Position numbers and translations under genes: made by a program. DNA of 64,000 bases, from contig NZ_JAUFPK010000001.1 of the NCBI RefSeq assembly GCF_030409225.1, forward strand, positions 492,191 to 556,190. The letters run 5' to 3'. The notes below the pieces were generated by a model. It did no database searches. It saw only the letters and a list, made by a program, of their open reading frames with translations, and was not told the DNA's origin. Source of the stretch: Aquisalimonas lutea (GTDB taxonomy: Bacteria > Pseudomonadota > Gammaproteobacteria > Nitrococcales > Aquisalimonadaceae). Positions 8,672-17,913 of this stretch are shown in pieces. Within the stretch, counting starts at the first letter, position 1; each line of letters starts with the position of its first letter.

Positions 8672-9912
8672 CCGACGCAATCGATGTGCTCGTCATCGGC
8701 GCCGGCGCCGCCGGCATCGCGGCCGCGCGGGAGCTGGACGCGGCCGGCCTGCGCTACCGCGTGCTGGAAGCCGGCCGCCGCGTCGGCGGGCGCGCCTGGA
8801 CGGAGGACGACAGCCTGGGCGTGCCCTTCGACCGCGGCTGCGCCTGGTTCCACTGCGCCGACCGCAACCCCCTGCGCGTCCTGGCGGACGAGCACGGCAT
8901 CGCCTACGGCGACAATCCGGCACTGGTGTATCACGTCGGCGGCCGTTTCCTGGACGATGCCGAGGCCCGGGCCCTGCGCGCCGCCGTCGCCGGGGACACC
9001 GAGCGGCTCTGCGCCGCCGGGCGCGCGGGGCGCGACGTCCCCGCCGCCGAGCTCCTGGACCCCGCCGCCGGCCACGCCCCGGTGCGCGACTACCTGCTCA
9101 CCGCCATCAACGGCGTGCCCCCGGAGGAGTACGCCACCACGGAGGCCGCCGCCGATGACGACAGCGGCCAGGACTGGGTCGCCCGGGACGGCATCGGCAC
9201 GCTGCTGGAGCGGCTGGCGCGCCCCCTGGCCATCGACGCCGGGCGCCCGGTGACCGCGGTGGACACCGGCGGCGCCCGGGTGCGGGTCGATACGCCGGAC
9301 GGGCCGCTGACGGCACGCGCGGCGGTGCTGACCGTCTCCACGGGGGTTCTCGCCGCCGGCGCCATCCGGTTCCGTCCGGCCCTGCCGCCGGCCAAGACAC
9401 GGGCACTGGCCGGGCTGCCCATGGGGGTGGCGGAGAAGATCGCCCTGCGCTTCCCCGGCAACCCGTTCCCGTTCGCCCCCGACACCTACCTGGTGGTCCA
9501 GCCCGGTGCCGACCGGCCGGCGTTCGGCTTTCACCTGTGCCCCGGCGGTCACCCGCTGGCGGTGGGCTATGCCGGCGGTCCCCTGGCGCGATGGCTGGGC
9601 CATCAGTCCACCGAAACCGCCCGCGCGTTCGCCCTGGATTCCCTCTGCCGCGCCTTCGGCGAGCGCCTGCGAGCTCAATGCCTCGCCGCGACCCGCACGG
9701 GCTGGCTGCACGACCCCCTGACCCTGGGCAGCTACTCCGCCGCCCGGCCCGGCGCCGGTGCCGGCGTCCGGGAGAGTCTGGCCGAGCCCGTGGGCGGACA
9801 GCTGTTCTTCGCCGGCGAGGCCACCGATCCCGTGGACTTCGCCACCGTTCACGGCGCCTGGCAGTCCGGCAGACGCGCCGCCAGGGAGGCCATGACCGCG
9901 CTGGCGGGATGA
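8668..9912 (+). CDS. FAD-dependent amine oxidase family protein
   Basis: From the ATG at 8668, which overlaps the SDR stop, the protein has 414 residues. It has the N-terminal dinucleotide motif VLVIGAGAAGIAAARELDAAG followed by VLEAGRRVGGRAWT, the arginine-rich loop that holds FAD in flavin monoamine oxidases and related desaturases. A C-terminal FFAGEATDPVDFATVHGAWQSG contacts the flavin. A GSYSAARPG segment before it is also typical. No secretion signal or covalent-flavin cysteine motif is evident. The substrate (amine, amino acid or polyamine) is unknown. Confidence 0.83.
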   Translation: MTDAIDVLVIGAGAAGIAAARELDAAGLRYRVLEAGRRVGGRAWTEDDSLGVPFDRGCAWFHCADRNPLRVLADEHGIAYGDNPALVYHVGGRFLDDAEARALRAAVAGDTERLCAAGRAGRDVPAAELLDPAAGHAPVRDYLLTAINGVPPEEYATTEAAADDDSGQDWVARDGIGTLLERLARPLAIDAGRPVTAVDTGGARVRVDTPDGPLTARAAVLTVSTGVLAAGAIRFRPALPPAKTRALAGLPMGVAEKIALRFPGNPFPFAPDTYLVVQPGADRPAFGFHLCPGGHPLAVGYAGGPLARWLGHQSTETARAFALDSLCRAFGERLRAQCLAATRTGWLHDPLTLGSYSAARPGAGAGVRESLAEPVGGQLFFAGEATDPVDFATVHGAWQSGRRAAREAMTALAG

Positions 9913-9998
9913 TCCCGACCTCTACCGGACGTCCTGTCGGGTCCCAGTGGTCGATTCGATAGGATACAATCGATTTCCTTTCCGCCCTGGAGCGCACC

Positions 9999-11270
9999 AT
10001 GGCCGAGACCGCATCCCGCCCGAACATCGTTCTCATGGTGCTCGCGGGCACGTTCACGGCGCTGGTGGTGATCGTCTTCGCCCGCCTCGCCTACGGCATC
10101 CTCCTGCCGCCCATGCGCGCGGATCTGGGCCTGGACTACCAGGCGGCGGGCGGACTGGGGACGGTCACCGCCCTGGGCTACCTCGGCTTCGTGCTGGTGG
10201 GCGGCGCGGCGGCGAGCCGCTGGGGCGCGCGCCGCACGGTGGTGTTCGGCCTGATCGCGGTCACCGCCGGCTTCGCGGGCCTGAGCGCAGCAGCGAGCTA
10301 TCCGGTGATCGTGTTCCTCATGGCGCTGCTGGGCTTCGGTACCGCCTTCAGCTTCGCCCCCATGGTCTCGCTTCTCGCCACCTGGTTCCCGGAGCGGCGC
10401 GGGCTGGTCATCGGCTGCATGACCGGCGGCATCGGCGCGGGCATGCTGCTCACGGGGCTGCTGGTCCCGTGGCTGTACAGCGTCTTCGGTGACCATGGCT
10501 GGCGCGTGGCCTGGGGCGTGTTCGCCGCCGCGGCGATCGCGGCCGCGGGCCTGGTGCTGGCGTTCGTCCAGGACCCGCCGGTATCAGCGCCGGACAGCGG
10601 GCAACGGCCGCCGTCAGCCGACAAGTGGCGCATCTACGGCAACCCGCGCGTGCTCACCGTGGCCGCGGTCTACGGCATCATCGGCCTGACCTACATCGTC
10701 CAGGCGGTGTTCATGGTCAGCTTCATGGTCGAGTCCGGCTACACCGAGGCGACCGCGGGCACCTTCATGGCCATGATGGGCCTGCTGTCCGTGGCCGCCG
10801 GACCGCTCTGGGGCCTGGTCTCGGATCGCTGGGGCCGCGGCAACGCCCTCACCGCTGCCATGGCGCTGGTCACCGTCGCCATGGCGCTGCCCCTGGCGAG
10901 CCAGACGCTGCCGGCGTTCTTCCTCCATTTCCTGATCATGGGCTGCTCGGTGAACGGCATGTTCGCCCTCACCCAGGCAAGCACCACCGACCAGGTAGCG
11001 CCCCGCTACATACCCATCGCCTTCAGTTTCGCCACGCTGTTCTTCGCCGGCGGGCAGTTCGTCGGCCCCGCCCTGGCGGGCTGGCTCATCGAGACCACCG
11101 GCGACTTCCGCTCGGCGTTCGCGTTCACCTCGGCAGGGCTGGTCGTGGGCGTCTACCTGACCCTGCGCATCCGGCGCTTCCCCGCGGGGTTCGCCGTGGA
11201 GGCGGACGCGGGAGCACACGGGGCCGGTGCGGGATCGCCGCAAGGCGCGGAGTGCCAGGCCCGGGAGTGA
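9999..11270 (+). CDS. MFS transporter, YbfB/YjiJ-like
   Basis: The 423-residue product has about twelve hydrophobic segments and a hydrophilic central loop (PDSGQRPPSADKW, near residue 200), the usual MFS plan. The FARLAYGILLPPMRADLGL start and the GWGARR-like loop between helices 2 and 3 (ASRWGARRTVV) fit the YbfB/YjiJ group. The second half repeats the motif as SDRWGRGNALT. The ATG at 9999 follows GGAG. It sits 86 bp after the amine oxidase and may move the same compound; the direction of transport is not known. Confidence 0.83.
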   Translation: MAETASRPNIVLMVLAGTFTALVVIVFARLAYGILLPPMRADLGLDYQAAGGLGTVTALGYLGFVLVGGAAASRWGARRTVVFGLIAVTAGFAGLSAAASYPVIVFLMALLGFGTAFSFAPMVSLLATWFPERRGLVIGCMTGGIGAGMLLTGLLVPWLYSVFGDHGWRVAWGVFAAAAIAAAGLVLAFVQDPPVSAPDSGQRPPSADKWRIYGNPRVLTVAAVYGIIGLTYIVQAVFMVSFMVESGYTEATAGTFMAMMGLLSVAAGPLWGLVSDRWGRGNALTAAMALVTVAMALPLASQTLPAFFLHFLIMGCSVNGMFALTQASTTDQVAPRYIPIAFSFATLFFAGGQFVGPALAGWLIETTGDFRSAFAFTSAGLVVGVYLTLRIRRFPAGFAVEADAGAHGAGAGSPQGAECQARE

Positions 11271-11280
11271 CGGGCGCGGA

Positions 11281-13056
11281 TCAGCCCTGCCCCGAGGGGC
11301 GCGTGGGCGCCGCATCGGCCCCGGGGGTCAGCCGGCGGCAGGCGGTAAGCTCGCGGCGCTGACACTCGGCACACAGGGGCGTGACGCTGAACACGGCGGC
11401 GATGGCCCGCTGCGGCGAGCTGTGGATGTGGTCGTCGCCGATGGCCTCACGGAAGACCGGGTGCCGCAGGGTGGCCACGGCCGGGTCCTTGAAGCTGCAG
11501 AACCACAGGCCGCCTCCCAGGGAGCGGAAGCGCTCGGCCTCCTGGGCCAGCATCTCCGCCGCCGCCACATCGACGAACTCGACGCCGCTGCCCTCCAGCA
11601 GCACGTGGCGATAGCCGGCCTCCGTGAGCCGCGCCAGGTGGCCCTGGATGTGATCGGCCGAGCCGAAGAACAGCGGCCCGTCCACCCGCAGGATGCGCAG
11701 TTGCGGGCACTCCGGCAGCTCCCGCTTGGCGGCGTTGCGCAGGGGCATACCCGGCCGGTCCAGCATGGGCGCCACGGCCACGACGTAGGGGCGCGCGCTG
11801 CGCTTGAGGAACAGCAGCAGCGACAGCAGGACGCCGGCATAGATGGCGAACTCCAGGTCCAGGAGCAGGGTGGCCAGGAAGGTGACCGCGAGAATCATGG
11901 TCTCTTCCCGGCTGACCCGGACGATCTGCCGCAGCCGGGTGAAATCCACCAGGTTCCAGGCGATCACCAGCACCACCGCCGCCATGGCCGGCATGGGCAG
12001 GTAGGCGGTCACGCCCGGCACGGCCAGGACCACCAGCAGCAGGATGCCGGCCGCGAATACGGCGGCCAGCGGCGTCCGGGCGCCGGCCTCGTAGTTGGCG
12101 CCGGTGCGGGTGAACGAGCCCGAGGCCGCGTAGCAGGAGAACAAGCTGCCCACGATGTTGGACAGGCCCTGGCCGATGAACTCCTGGTTGCCGTCGATGC
12201 GCTGGCGCGACTGCATGCCCACGGCGCGGGCGATGGCCACCGCCTCGATCAGGGCGATCACGGCCACCGCCAGCGCCCCCGATGCCAGCTCCGGCATGGC
12301 CTGGAAGGACAGCAGATGCAGCGACGGCGGCGGCAGCTCCCCGGGGATCGCCCCCACCAGCGCGACACCGTGGCGCTCGGCACCCAGCAGCATCCCGGCG
12401 AGGCTGCCCGCGACCATGGCGATGAGCAGCCCGGGCCAGCGCGGGCGAAGGATGCGTACCAGGACGGCGCTGGCCAGGGTGACGGCGCCGATGGCCACCG
12501 CGTACGGGTTGGTCTCGCCCAGCGACGACGCGAAGGAAGCCACGGTTGCCGGGAACGAACCCGTGCTGGGGAGCTCGACCCCGAAGAAGTGGCGCAGCTG
12601 GCTGGCGGCAATCACCACGGCGGCCCCCGTGGTGAAGCCCACGACCACCGTGTGGGAGATGAAATTCACCAGCGTGCCGACCCGCACCAGGCCCAGCAGG
12701 AACTGGATCACCCCGGCCATGAAGGTCAGCGTCAGCACGTAGGGGATGAACTGCGGGCTGTCCGGGGGCACGACCCCGCTGACCACGCTGAAAACGACGA
12801 TGGAGATGGCCGCCGTCGGTCCCGACACCAGGTGCCGGGACGAGCCGAACAGCCCGGCGATCACCGGCGGGATGATCGCGGTGTACAGCCCGTACTCCGG
12901 GGGCAGCCCGGCGATCAGGGCGTAGGCGACGCCCTGCGGCAGCACGATGACCGCCCCCGTCAGCCCGGCGAGCAGGTCGGCGCGCAGGGTGCGCCCGGTC
13001 ACCCCGGGCAGCCACGCCAGGAACGGCAGCATGCGTGCGGAGAATAATCGCGCCAC
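11281..13056 (-). CDS. SulP-family anion transporter with STAS domain
   Basis: The 591-residue protein fits SLC26/SulP: an N-terminal membrane domain of many hydrophobic helices (about residues 1-400), with the conserved GLPPEYGLYTAIIPPVIAGL stretch near residue 50 and GPTAAISIVVFS after it, then a cytoplasmic STAS domain (about residues 430-560). SulP proteins move sulfate, bicarbonate, dicarboxylates or other anions. The start is a GTG at 13054-13056. It is the last gene of the ALDH - enolase-superfamily - SulP operon, seven bases after the enzyme gene, so its anion is probably a substrate or product of that pathway (sulfite or sulfate in the sulfonate model). Confidence 0.9.
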   Translation of the reverse strand: MARLFSARMLPFLAWLPGVTGRTLRADLLAGLTGAVIVLPQGVAYALIAGLPPEYGLYTAIIPPVIAGLFGSSRHLVSGPTAAISIVVFSVVSGVVPPDSPQFIPYVLTLTFMAGVIQFLLGLVRVGTLVNFISHTVVVGFTTGAAVVIAASQLRHFFGVELPSTGSFPATVASFASSLGETNPYAVAIGAVTLASAVLVRILRPRWPGLLIAMVAGSLAGMLLGAERHGVALVGAIPGELPPPSLHLLSFQAMPELASGALAVAVIALIEAVAIARAVGMQSRQRIDGNQEFIGQGLSNIVGSLFSCYAASGSFTRTGANYEAGARTPLAAVFAAGILLLVVLAVPGVTAYLPMPAMAAVVLVIAWNLVDFTRLRQIVRVSREETMILAVTFLATLLLDLEFAIYAGVLLSLLLFLKRSARPYVVAVAPMLDRPGMPLRNAAKRELPECPQLRILRVDGPLFFGSADHIQGHLARLTEAGYRHVLLEGSGVEFVDVAAAEMLAQEAERFRSLGGGLWFCSFKDPAVATLRHPVFREAIGDDHIHSSPQRAIAAVFSVTPLCAECQRRELTACRRLTPGADAAPTRPSGQG

Positions 13057-13062
13057 GGGGAC

Positions 13063-14316
13063 TCACCAGCTCCGATCGGTTACCGCTTGCGAGAGGCGCA
13101 GGGTACACCACGAGCCGGCTGCGTCCAGATCCGGCTCGACGCCGAGGCCGGGCACCGTGGACAGTGCCATGCCGCCGTCTGCGACCCGGGGGAACGGCTG
13201 CGCCAGGGTCTCACGCAGGGGATTGGCGTTGACGTCGACTTCCAGCAGGCCGTCGCCGCCCACGGCGGCCAGGGCGTGGCCCGAGGCGATCAACCCGATG
13301 CCGCCGCCGAGATAGTGCGGACAGTAGCGGCGGCCGGCACCCAGCACGTAGCGGGCCACCGGGACGCAGCGGCTCACCCCGCCCCACTTGCACAGATCCG
13401 GCTGGATGACCTGCAGCCAGCCGCCGTCCGCGGCGTCGATGAACTGCGCCTCGGTGGCCAGGTTCTCGCCGCCGGCCAGCGGCACGGGGCTGTCCCCGGC
13501 CAGGGCCCGCCATGCGTCCACCGGGGTATCCGCCGGCATGGGCTCCTCCAGCCAGCCGGCGCCCGCCTCGGCCAGCGCCGGCAGCAGCCGGCGGGCCTGC
13601 GCGGGGGTCCAGGCCTGGTTGGCGTCCACCATGAAGCCCTCGCCCGGTCCCATGGCGGCGGCGAGACGCTCGATCACGGCGCGGTCGGCATCCGGGTCGA
13701 AGCCGATCTTGATCTTGAAGGCGCTGTAGCCCGCTTCGCGGGCCCGGGCCACGGACTCCACGGCGCCGTCCGGGTTGATGCCGCTGGCATACACCGGGAC
13801 GCGCGGCTGCGCCCCGCCGGCGCCCAGGCACTGCCACAGCGGCTGCCCGGCGCGACGCGCCACCAGGTCCCAGAGGGCGACGTCGACCCCGGCGATGGCC
13901 TGGGCAATGGGACCGTACTCGCGGGTCTGCAGCGCCAGGACCCGGGTCTCCCGCTCCAGCGCCGCGAATGCGTCCACCGGCGAGGGGAACGCCCGCCCCA
14001 GCAGCCTCGGCGCCAGCACCGATGCCGCCAGGCGCCCGCGGTGCTCGGCCCCGCAGGTGGGGAAGTTGCACCAGATCTCGCCCCAGCCATGGCAGCCGTC
14101 CTCGTCCTCGATGCGGACCAGCACGGCGGGTCGGTCCGTCATGGTCCCGAAGGACGTACGCACGGGCGTGTCGATGGGCGCGCGGAAGACGTGCACGTCC
14201 AGGCGGGTGAGGGGCGGGACCTCCAGCGGGACGCCCGGGGAGGGCACGACCGCGGGCAGGGCGGCGTCACCGCTCCGCCCTGCGCCGCCCGCCTCGTGGC
14301 CTGCCGTCGGCTGCAT
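13063..14316 (-). CDS. Mandelate racemase/muconate lactonizing (enolase superfamily) enzyme
   Basis: The 417-residue protein has the capping domain followed by a TIM barrel. The K-x-K catalytic pair is visible in FKIKIGFDPDADR, the three metal ligands in MVDANQAW, WLEEPMPAD and GGENLATE, and later QPDLCKWGG and RYCPHYLGGGIG with a candidate catalytic histidine. This arrangement supports metal-assisted proton abstraction next to a carboxylate, as in acid-sugar dehydratases, racemases and cycloisomerases. The first ~35 residues look dispensable, so a start nearer LTRLDVHVF is possible. It is three bases from the ALDH gene and seven from SulP. The reaction is not determined; see findings for a sulfolactate hypothesis. 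Confidence 0.85.
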   Translation of the reverse strand: MQPTAGHEAGGAGRSGDAALPAVVPSPGVPLEVPPLTRLDVHVFRAPIDTPVRTSFGTMTDRPAVLVRIEDEDGCHGWGEIWCNFPTCGAEHRGRLAASVLAPRLLGRAFPSPVDAFAALERETRVLALQTREYGPIAQAIAGVDVALWDLVARRAGQPLWQCLGAGGAQPRVPVYASGINPDGAVESVARAREAGYSAFKIKIGFDPDADRAVIERLAAAMGPGEGFMVDANQAWTPAQARRLLPALAEAGAGWLEEPMPADTPVDAWRALAGDSPVPLAGGENLATEAQFIDAADGGWLQVIQPDLCKWGGVSRCVPVARYVLGAGRRYCPHYLGGGIGLIASGHALAAVGGDGLLEVDVNANPLRETLAQPFPRVADGGMALSTVPGLGVEPDLDAAGSWCTLRLSQAVTDRSW

Positions 14317-14319
14317 GCC

Positions 14320-15765
14320 CTAGCCTCCGGCCTGCTTGACGTACGCCGAGTGCTCGGTGGTGTAGAACTGCACCGCCGAGGGCCCGACCGAGTACGCACC
14401 GACACCGGAGCTCTTGATGCCGCCGAAGGGCATGTGATCGTCCGGGACGGTGCCGTGGTTGACGTGGAGCATGCCGTTGTCGCTCTCGTCCAGGAAGCGC
14501 TGGATCAACGCGGCATCGTTGCTGAACAGCGAGGACGTGAGACCGTAGTCGACGTCGTTGAGGATCGACAGGGCCTGATCGAAGTCCCGGTAGGGCGTGA
14601 CGGTGAGCACCGGGCCGAAGATCTCTTCCCGGGCCGCTTCCATGCCGGGGGTCACGTCGGTGAGGACCGTGGGCTGATAGAAGTGGCCCCCGGGGCAGGC
14701 CTCCACCCGGGCATGCCCGCCGCCGGTGAGCACGGCCGCGCCCTCGGCCCGGGCCCGGTCGACGAAGCCGGCCACGCGCTCCAGCTGCTCCCGGTTGATC
14801 AACGGTCCCATGGTGGTGGCCGGGTCCTGGCCGCTTCCCAGCACCACGGCCTCGGCGCGGGCCCTGAGGCCGTCCGCCACGGCGTCGTGCATGCCCGCCG
14901 CCACGATGACGCGGCTGATGGCGGTGCAGCGCTGCCCGGCGCACTGGAAGGCGGCGCCGACGACCTGGTCCAGGCAGCCGTCCAGGTCGTCCGTATCGTT
15001 GATGACCACGGCGTTCTTGCCGCCCAGCTCCAGCGACAGCTCGGCGAGGCTGCCGGCTGCGGCGGCGTAGATCGCCTTGCCGGTGGCCACGGACCCGGTG
15101 AACGTCACGCCGTGCACCCGGCGGTCGCTCACCAGCGCACCGCCGACGCTTCCGCCCCCCTGAAGGATCTGCATCACTCCGTCGGGCAGAATGCCCCTGG
15201 CGGCCTCGGCAATGAGGCAGGCGGCCGCGGGTGTGAGCTCCGAGGGTTTCAGCACGATGGCGTTGCCGTGGGCCAGCGCCGGCGCGATCTTGCGCATGGG
15301 CGTGAGGACCGGGAAGTTCCAGGGCGTGATGGCGGCGATCACGCCCCGGGGGCGACGCAGCACCATGTTCCGGCAGCCGGGTTTCTGGGCCGGCACCACG
15401 CCGCCGTGGCTGCGAACGGCCTCGCCGGCCATGAAGCGCGCCTCGCGCAGTGCCTTGCCCGTCTCGCCCCGGCCTTCCGCCAGGGGTTTGCCCTGCTCCA
15501 GGGTCACGGCATGAGCGATGGCCTCGGTCTGCTGCTCGACCGCATCCAGGAAGCGGTTTAGCAGGCGGGCGCGTTCCGCCGGCGGGTAGGCCGCCCAGCG
15601 CGCCTGGCCCAGGCGCGCGGCATCCAGGGCGGCGCCGATGCCGTCCGCCGACGTGGCCCGATACGTACCGACCGTCTCGTCCGGGGCGGCGGGATTGAAC
15701 GTGGCGAACGCCTCACCCGTGCCCGCCTGCCATTCGCCGTCGATGAGAGAGTGAAAGGTATACAT
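14320..15765 (-). CDS. NAD(P)-dependent aldehyde dehydrogenase
   Basis: A 481-residue soluble ALDH. The cofactor/substrate motif ITPWNFPVLTPMRKIAPALA lies near residue 145, the catalytic glutamate in LSLELGGKNAVV, and the catalytic cysteine in FQCAGQRCTA. Length and motifs fit the succinate-semialdehyde / alpha-ketoglutarate-semialdehyde / sulfolactaldehyde dehydrogenase group; these cannot be separated by eye. It is the first gene of a three-gene operon, with AGGAGC before the ATG, and a LacI operator lies 33 bp upstream. It could oxidise the aldehyde made by the YihU-like dehydrogenase of the same regulon. Confidence 0.9.
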   Translation of the reverse strand: MYTFHSLIDGEWQAGTGEAFATFNPAAPDETVGTYRATSADGIGAALDAARLGQARWAAYPPAERARLLNRFLDAVEQQTEAIAHAVTLEQGKPLAEGRGETGKALREARFMAGEAVRSHGGVVPAQKPGCRNMVLRRPRGVIAAITPWNFPVLTPMRKIAPALAHGNAIVLKPSELTPAAACLIAEAARGILPDGVMQILQGGGSVGGALVSDRRVHGVTFTGSVATGKAIYAAAAGSLAELSLELGGKNAVVINDTDDLDGCLDQVVGAAFQCAGQRCTAISRVIVAAGMHDAVADGLRARAEAVVLGSGQDPATTMGPLINREQLERVAGFVDRARAEGAAVLTGGGHARVEACPGGHFYQPTVLTDVTPGMEAAREEIFGPVLTVTPYRDFDQALSILNDVDYGLTSSLFSNDAALIQRFLDESDNGMLHVNHGTVPDDHMPFGGIKSSGVGAYSVGPSAVQFYTTEHSAYVKQAGG

Positions 15766-15797
15766 GCCGAGGGCTCCTGATCATTTCCACTGAACGT

Positions 15798-15811
15798 TGT
15801 AAGCGCTAACA
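15798..15811. promoter_or_regulatory. LacI-family operator O1
   Basis: The 14-mer TGTAAGCGCTAACA is a near-perfect palindrome centred on the CG of AGCGCT, the classical LacI/GntR-type operator form. It lies between the divergent ALDH operon and the LacI-family gene, 33 bp from the former and 54 bp from the latter, so it can control both. Two close matches occur upstream of the ABC transporter operon. Confidence 0.78.
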
Positions 15812-15864
15812 TCCGGATTCGAAGCAACGGACTTCCCTGAACCTGCGAGCGCCGGAATCCCGCA

Positions 15865-16896
15865 ATGGAACGCAAGTCTGCCGTACGAATGGAGGATGTC
15901 GCCCGGCTCGCGGGGGTCTCCTCGATTACCGTGTCGCGCGTGCTCAACCACCCGGACAAGGTCGCCGAGGGGACCCGCGAGCGGGTCCTGGCCGCCGTCG
16001 AGGCCACGGGCTACATTCCCAACAGCGTGGCCGGCAGTCTCGCCTCCCGGCGCACCCGGGTCATCGGGGCGCTGGTTCCGACCATTACCAACTCGATCTT
16101 CGCCGACACCATCGACGGCATGGACGATGTCCTGCGGCCGGCGGGCTATCAGCTCCTGCTGGGCGCCACGGGCTACTCGCTGGACGAGGAGAGCCGGCTG
16201 ATCAGCGCCATGCTGGCGCAGCGCCCGGCCGGCCTTCTGGCCACCGGCCTGCAGCACCAGGCCCAGGCGTACACGCTGCTGCGGGCCACGGAGATCCCCA
16301 TCGTCGAGACCTGGAACGTCGACGGCGACCCCGTGGACATGGCCGTGGGCTTCTCCAACTTCCGGGCGTGCCACGCCATGGTCACGTGCCTGGCGGAACA
16401 GGGCGCGCGCCGGATCGGGTTCGTCAGCGCTCCGACCACGGCCAACGACCGGGCGGAGCAGCGCCTGCTGGGCTACCGCCGGGCCGTGCGGGACCTGGGC
16501 CTGGACGCCGACCCGGCGCTGGAGCGCGAGGCGAAGTTCTCCTTCCACGCGGGGGCCGAACGCCTGCTGGAGCTGCTGGCGGCGCGCCCGGACGTGGAGG
16601 CCATCTTCTTCGCCAACGACATCCTGGCCCTGGGCGCGCTGTTCGAGTGCCAGCGACGGGGCATCCGCGTACCGGAGGATCTCGCCATCGCCGGCTTTGA
16701 CGACGTGGAGCTCGCCGCCCAGGTGAACCCGGGGCTGACCACGGTGCGCATCCCGCGCTACGGCATCGGCCGGCAGGCGGCCCACATGATCCTGCGCCGG
16801 ATCGAGGGCGGCGTGGTGGATCCCTCGGTGGTGGACCTGGGATTCGAGATCGTCCAGCGGGCGAGCACACCGGCCGGGTCTGCCGCCCCGGCCTGA
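15865..16896 (+). CDS. LacI-family transcriptional regulator
   Basis: The 343-residue protein has an N-terminal LacI helix-turn-helix (VRMEDVARLAGVSSITVSRV, residues 7-26) and hinge helix (VAGSLASRRTRVIGALVP), followed by a periplasmic-binding-protein-like effector domain. The recognition helix SITVSRVLN is of the GntR (gluconate repressor) subtype. It is divergent from the ALDH operon and next to the YihU-like/ABC operon. Three near-identical operators (15798, 20705, 20818) mark its likely targets. The effector is unknown; by analogy it is the imported compound or an intermediate of its breakdown. Confidence 0.93.
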   Translation: MERKSAVRMEDVARLAGVSSITVSRVLNHPDKVAEGTRERVLAAVEATGYIPNSVAGSLASRRTRVIGALVPTITNSIFADTIDGMDDVLRPAGYQLLLGATGYSLDEESRLISAMLAQRPAGLLATGLQHQAQAYTLLRATEIPIVETWNVDGDPVDMAVGFSNFRACHAMVTCLAEQGARRIGFVSAPTTANDRAEQRLLGYRRAVRDLGLDADPALEREAKFSFHAGAERLLELLAARPDVEAIFFANDILALGALFECQRRGIRVPEDLAIAGFDDVELAAQVNPGLTTVRIPRYGIGRQAAHMILRRIEGGVVDPSVVDLGFEIVQRASTPAGSAAPA

Positions 16897-16933
16897 GGCG
16901 TTCTCCCTGCCGGGTGGCGGCACGGTACGCATG

Positions 16934-17836
16934 TCAGTCGCGCCGGCGCGACGGGGCATCCAGGGCCAGCGACCGCAGCGTGGGGTACAGCGCGGTCCAG
17001 TCCTCGCGGCCGCGCCCGGCCCGGCGTGCAAGCCCGTACGCCTGGTGGGCCACGGCGCCCATCCACGACGGCGCGTCCAGCTCCGCCGCCATGGTCAGGG
17101 CCAGACCCATGTCCTTGTGCGCCAGATCGACCATAAAGCCCGGCGTCAGATCGCCCTTGAGGACCTTGGCGGGATAGGTCGTGCCCATGTGCCCCTGGCC
17201 GGCGACGGTGCCCATCATCACCTCCCGGGCCTGCTCCGGGTCCAGGCCGGAGCTCTCGGCCATGGTCAGGGACTCCGCGGTGAGAACGTTCAGGGCGATG
17301 GACATGTAGTTGTTGACCAGCTTCATGCGCTCGCCGGCGCCGACGGGGCCGCAGTGGACGATGGTATCGCCCAGGGCCTCGAGATAGGGCCGGGCGCGTT
17401 CCACGTCCGCCTGTTCGCCACCCGCCATGATCAGCAGCTTGCCGTCCACCGCGTGCTGGGAGGAACGGCCCACCGGCGCGTCGACCAGCTGGACGCCGCG
17501 CTCCGCGAGTCGCTGCGCGAAGGCATCGGTCTGGCTCGGCAGCACCGTGCTCATGTCGATGCACAGCGCCCCCTCCGACAGGCCCTCGACGGCCCCGCCG
17601 TCGCCGAACAGGGCCGCTTCCACGACGTTGCCGTTGGGCAGCATGGTGATCACGGCCGCTGCGCCCCGGGCGGCATCCGCGGGCGAGCCGGCGACGTACG
17701 CGCCGGCGGTGCCGAGGTCGGCCGCGGCATCGGCGTTGACGTCGTAGACCCGCAGGGAGAATCCCGCCCGGATCAGGTTGCGCGCCATGGGCGCGCCCAT
17801 GGTGCCCAGTCCGACGAAGCCAAGAGTAGTGGCCAT
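16934..17836 (-). CDS. Beta-hydroxyacid dehydrogenase family, YihU-like (3-sulfolactaldehyde reductase type)
   Basis: From the ATG at 17836 (AGAGGAAA upstream) the protein has 300 residues. It has the Rossmann motif GFVGLGTMGAPMARNL and the NADH-binding ITMLPNGNVV. The substrate loop reads DAPVGRSSQHA instead of the usual DAPVSGG of hydroxyisobutyrate dehydrogenases. G123-R124-S125-S126, K172, N175 and S179 line up, one residue on, with the sulfonate-binding and catalytic residues of E. coli YihU as I recall them. The C-terminal MVDLAHKDMGLAL and AGRGREDWTALYP are also YihU-like. A 4-hydroxybutyrate dehydrogenase role, once ascribed to YihU, is the main alternative. It ends the ABC transporter operon. 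Confidence 0.75.
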   Translation of the reverse strand: MATTLGFVGLGTMGAPMARNLIRAGFSLRVYDVNADAAADLGTAGAYVAGSPADAARGAAAVITMLPNGNVVEAALFGDGGAVEGLSEGALCIDMSTVLPSQTDAFAQRLAERGVQLVDAPVGRSSQHAVDGKLLIMAGGEQADVERARPYLEALGDTIVHCGPVGAGERMKLVNNYMSIALNVLTAESLTMAESSGLDPEQAREVMMGTVAGQGHMGTTYPAKVLKGDLTPGFMVDLAHKDMGLALTMAAELDAPSWMGAVAHQAYGLARRAGRGREDWTALYPTLRSLALDAPSRRRD

Positions 17837-17913
17837 TGCTTTTCCTCTGTCGATGGTCGAGCGAATTCGGACCCCGTTCCGGGACGCCGAGGCGCCCCGG
17901 AACGGGAAACGGC

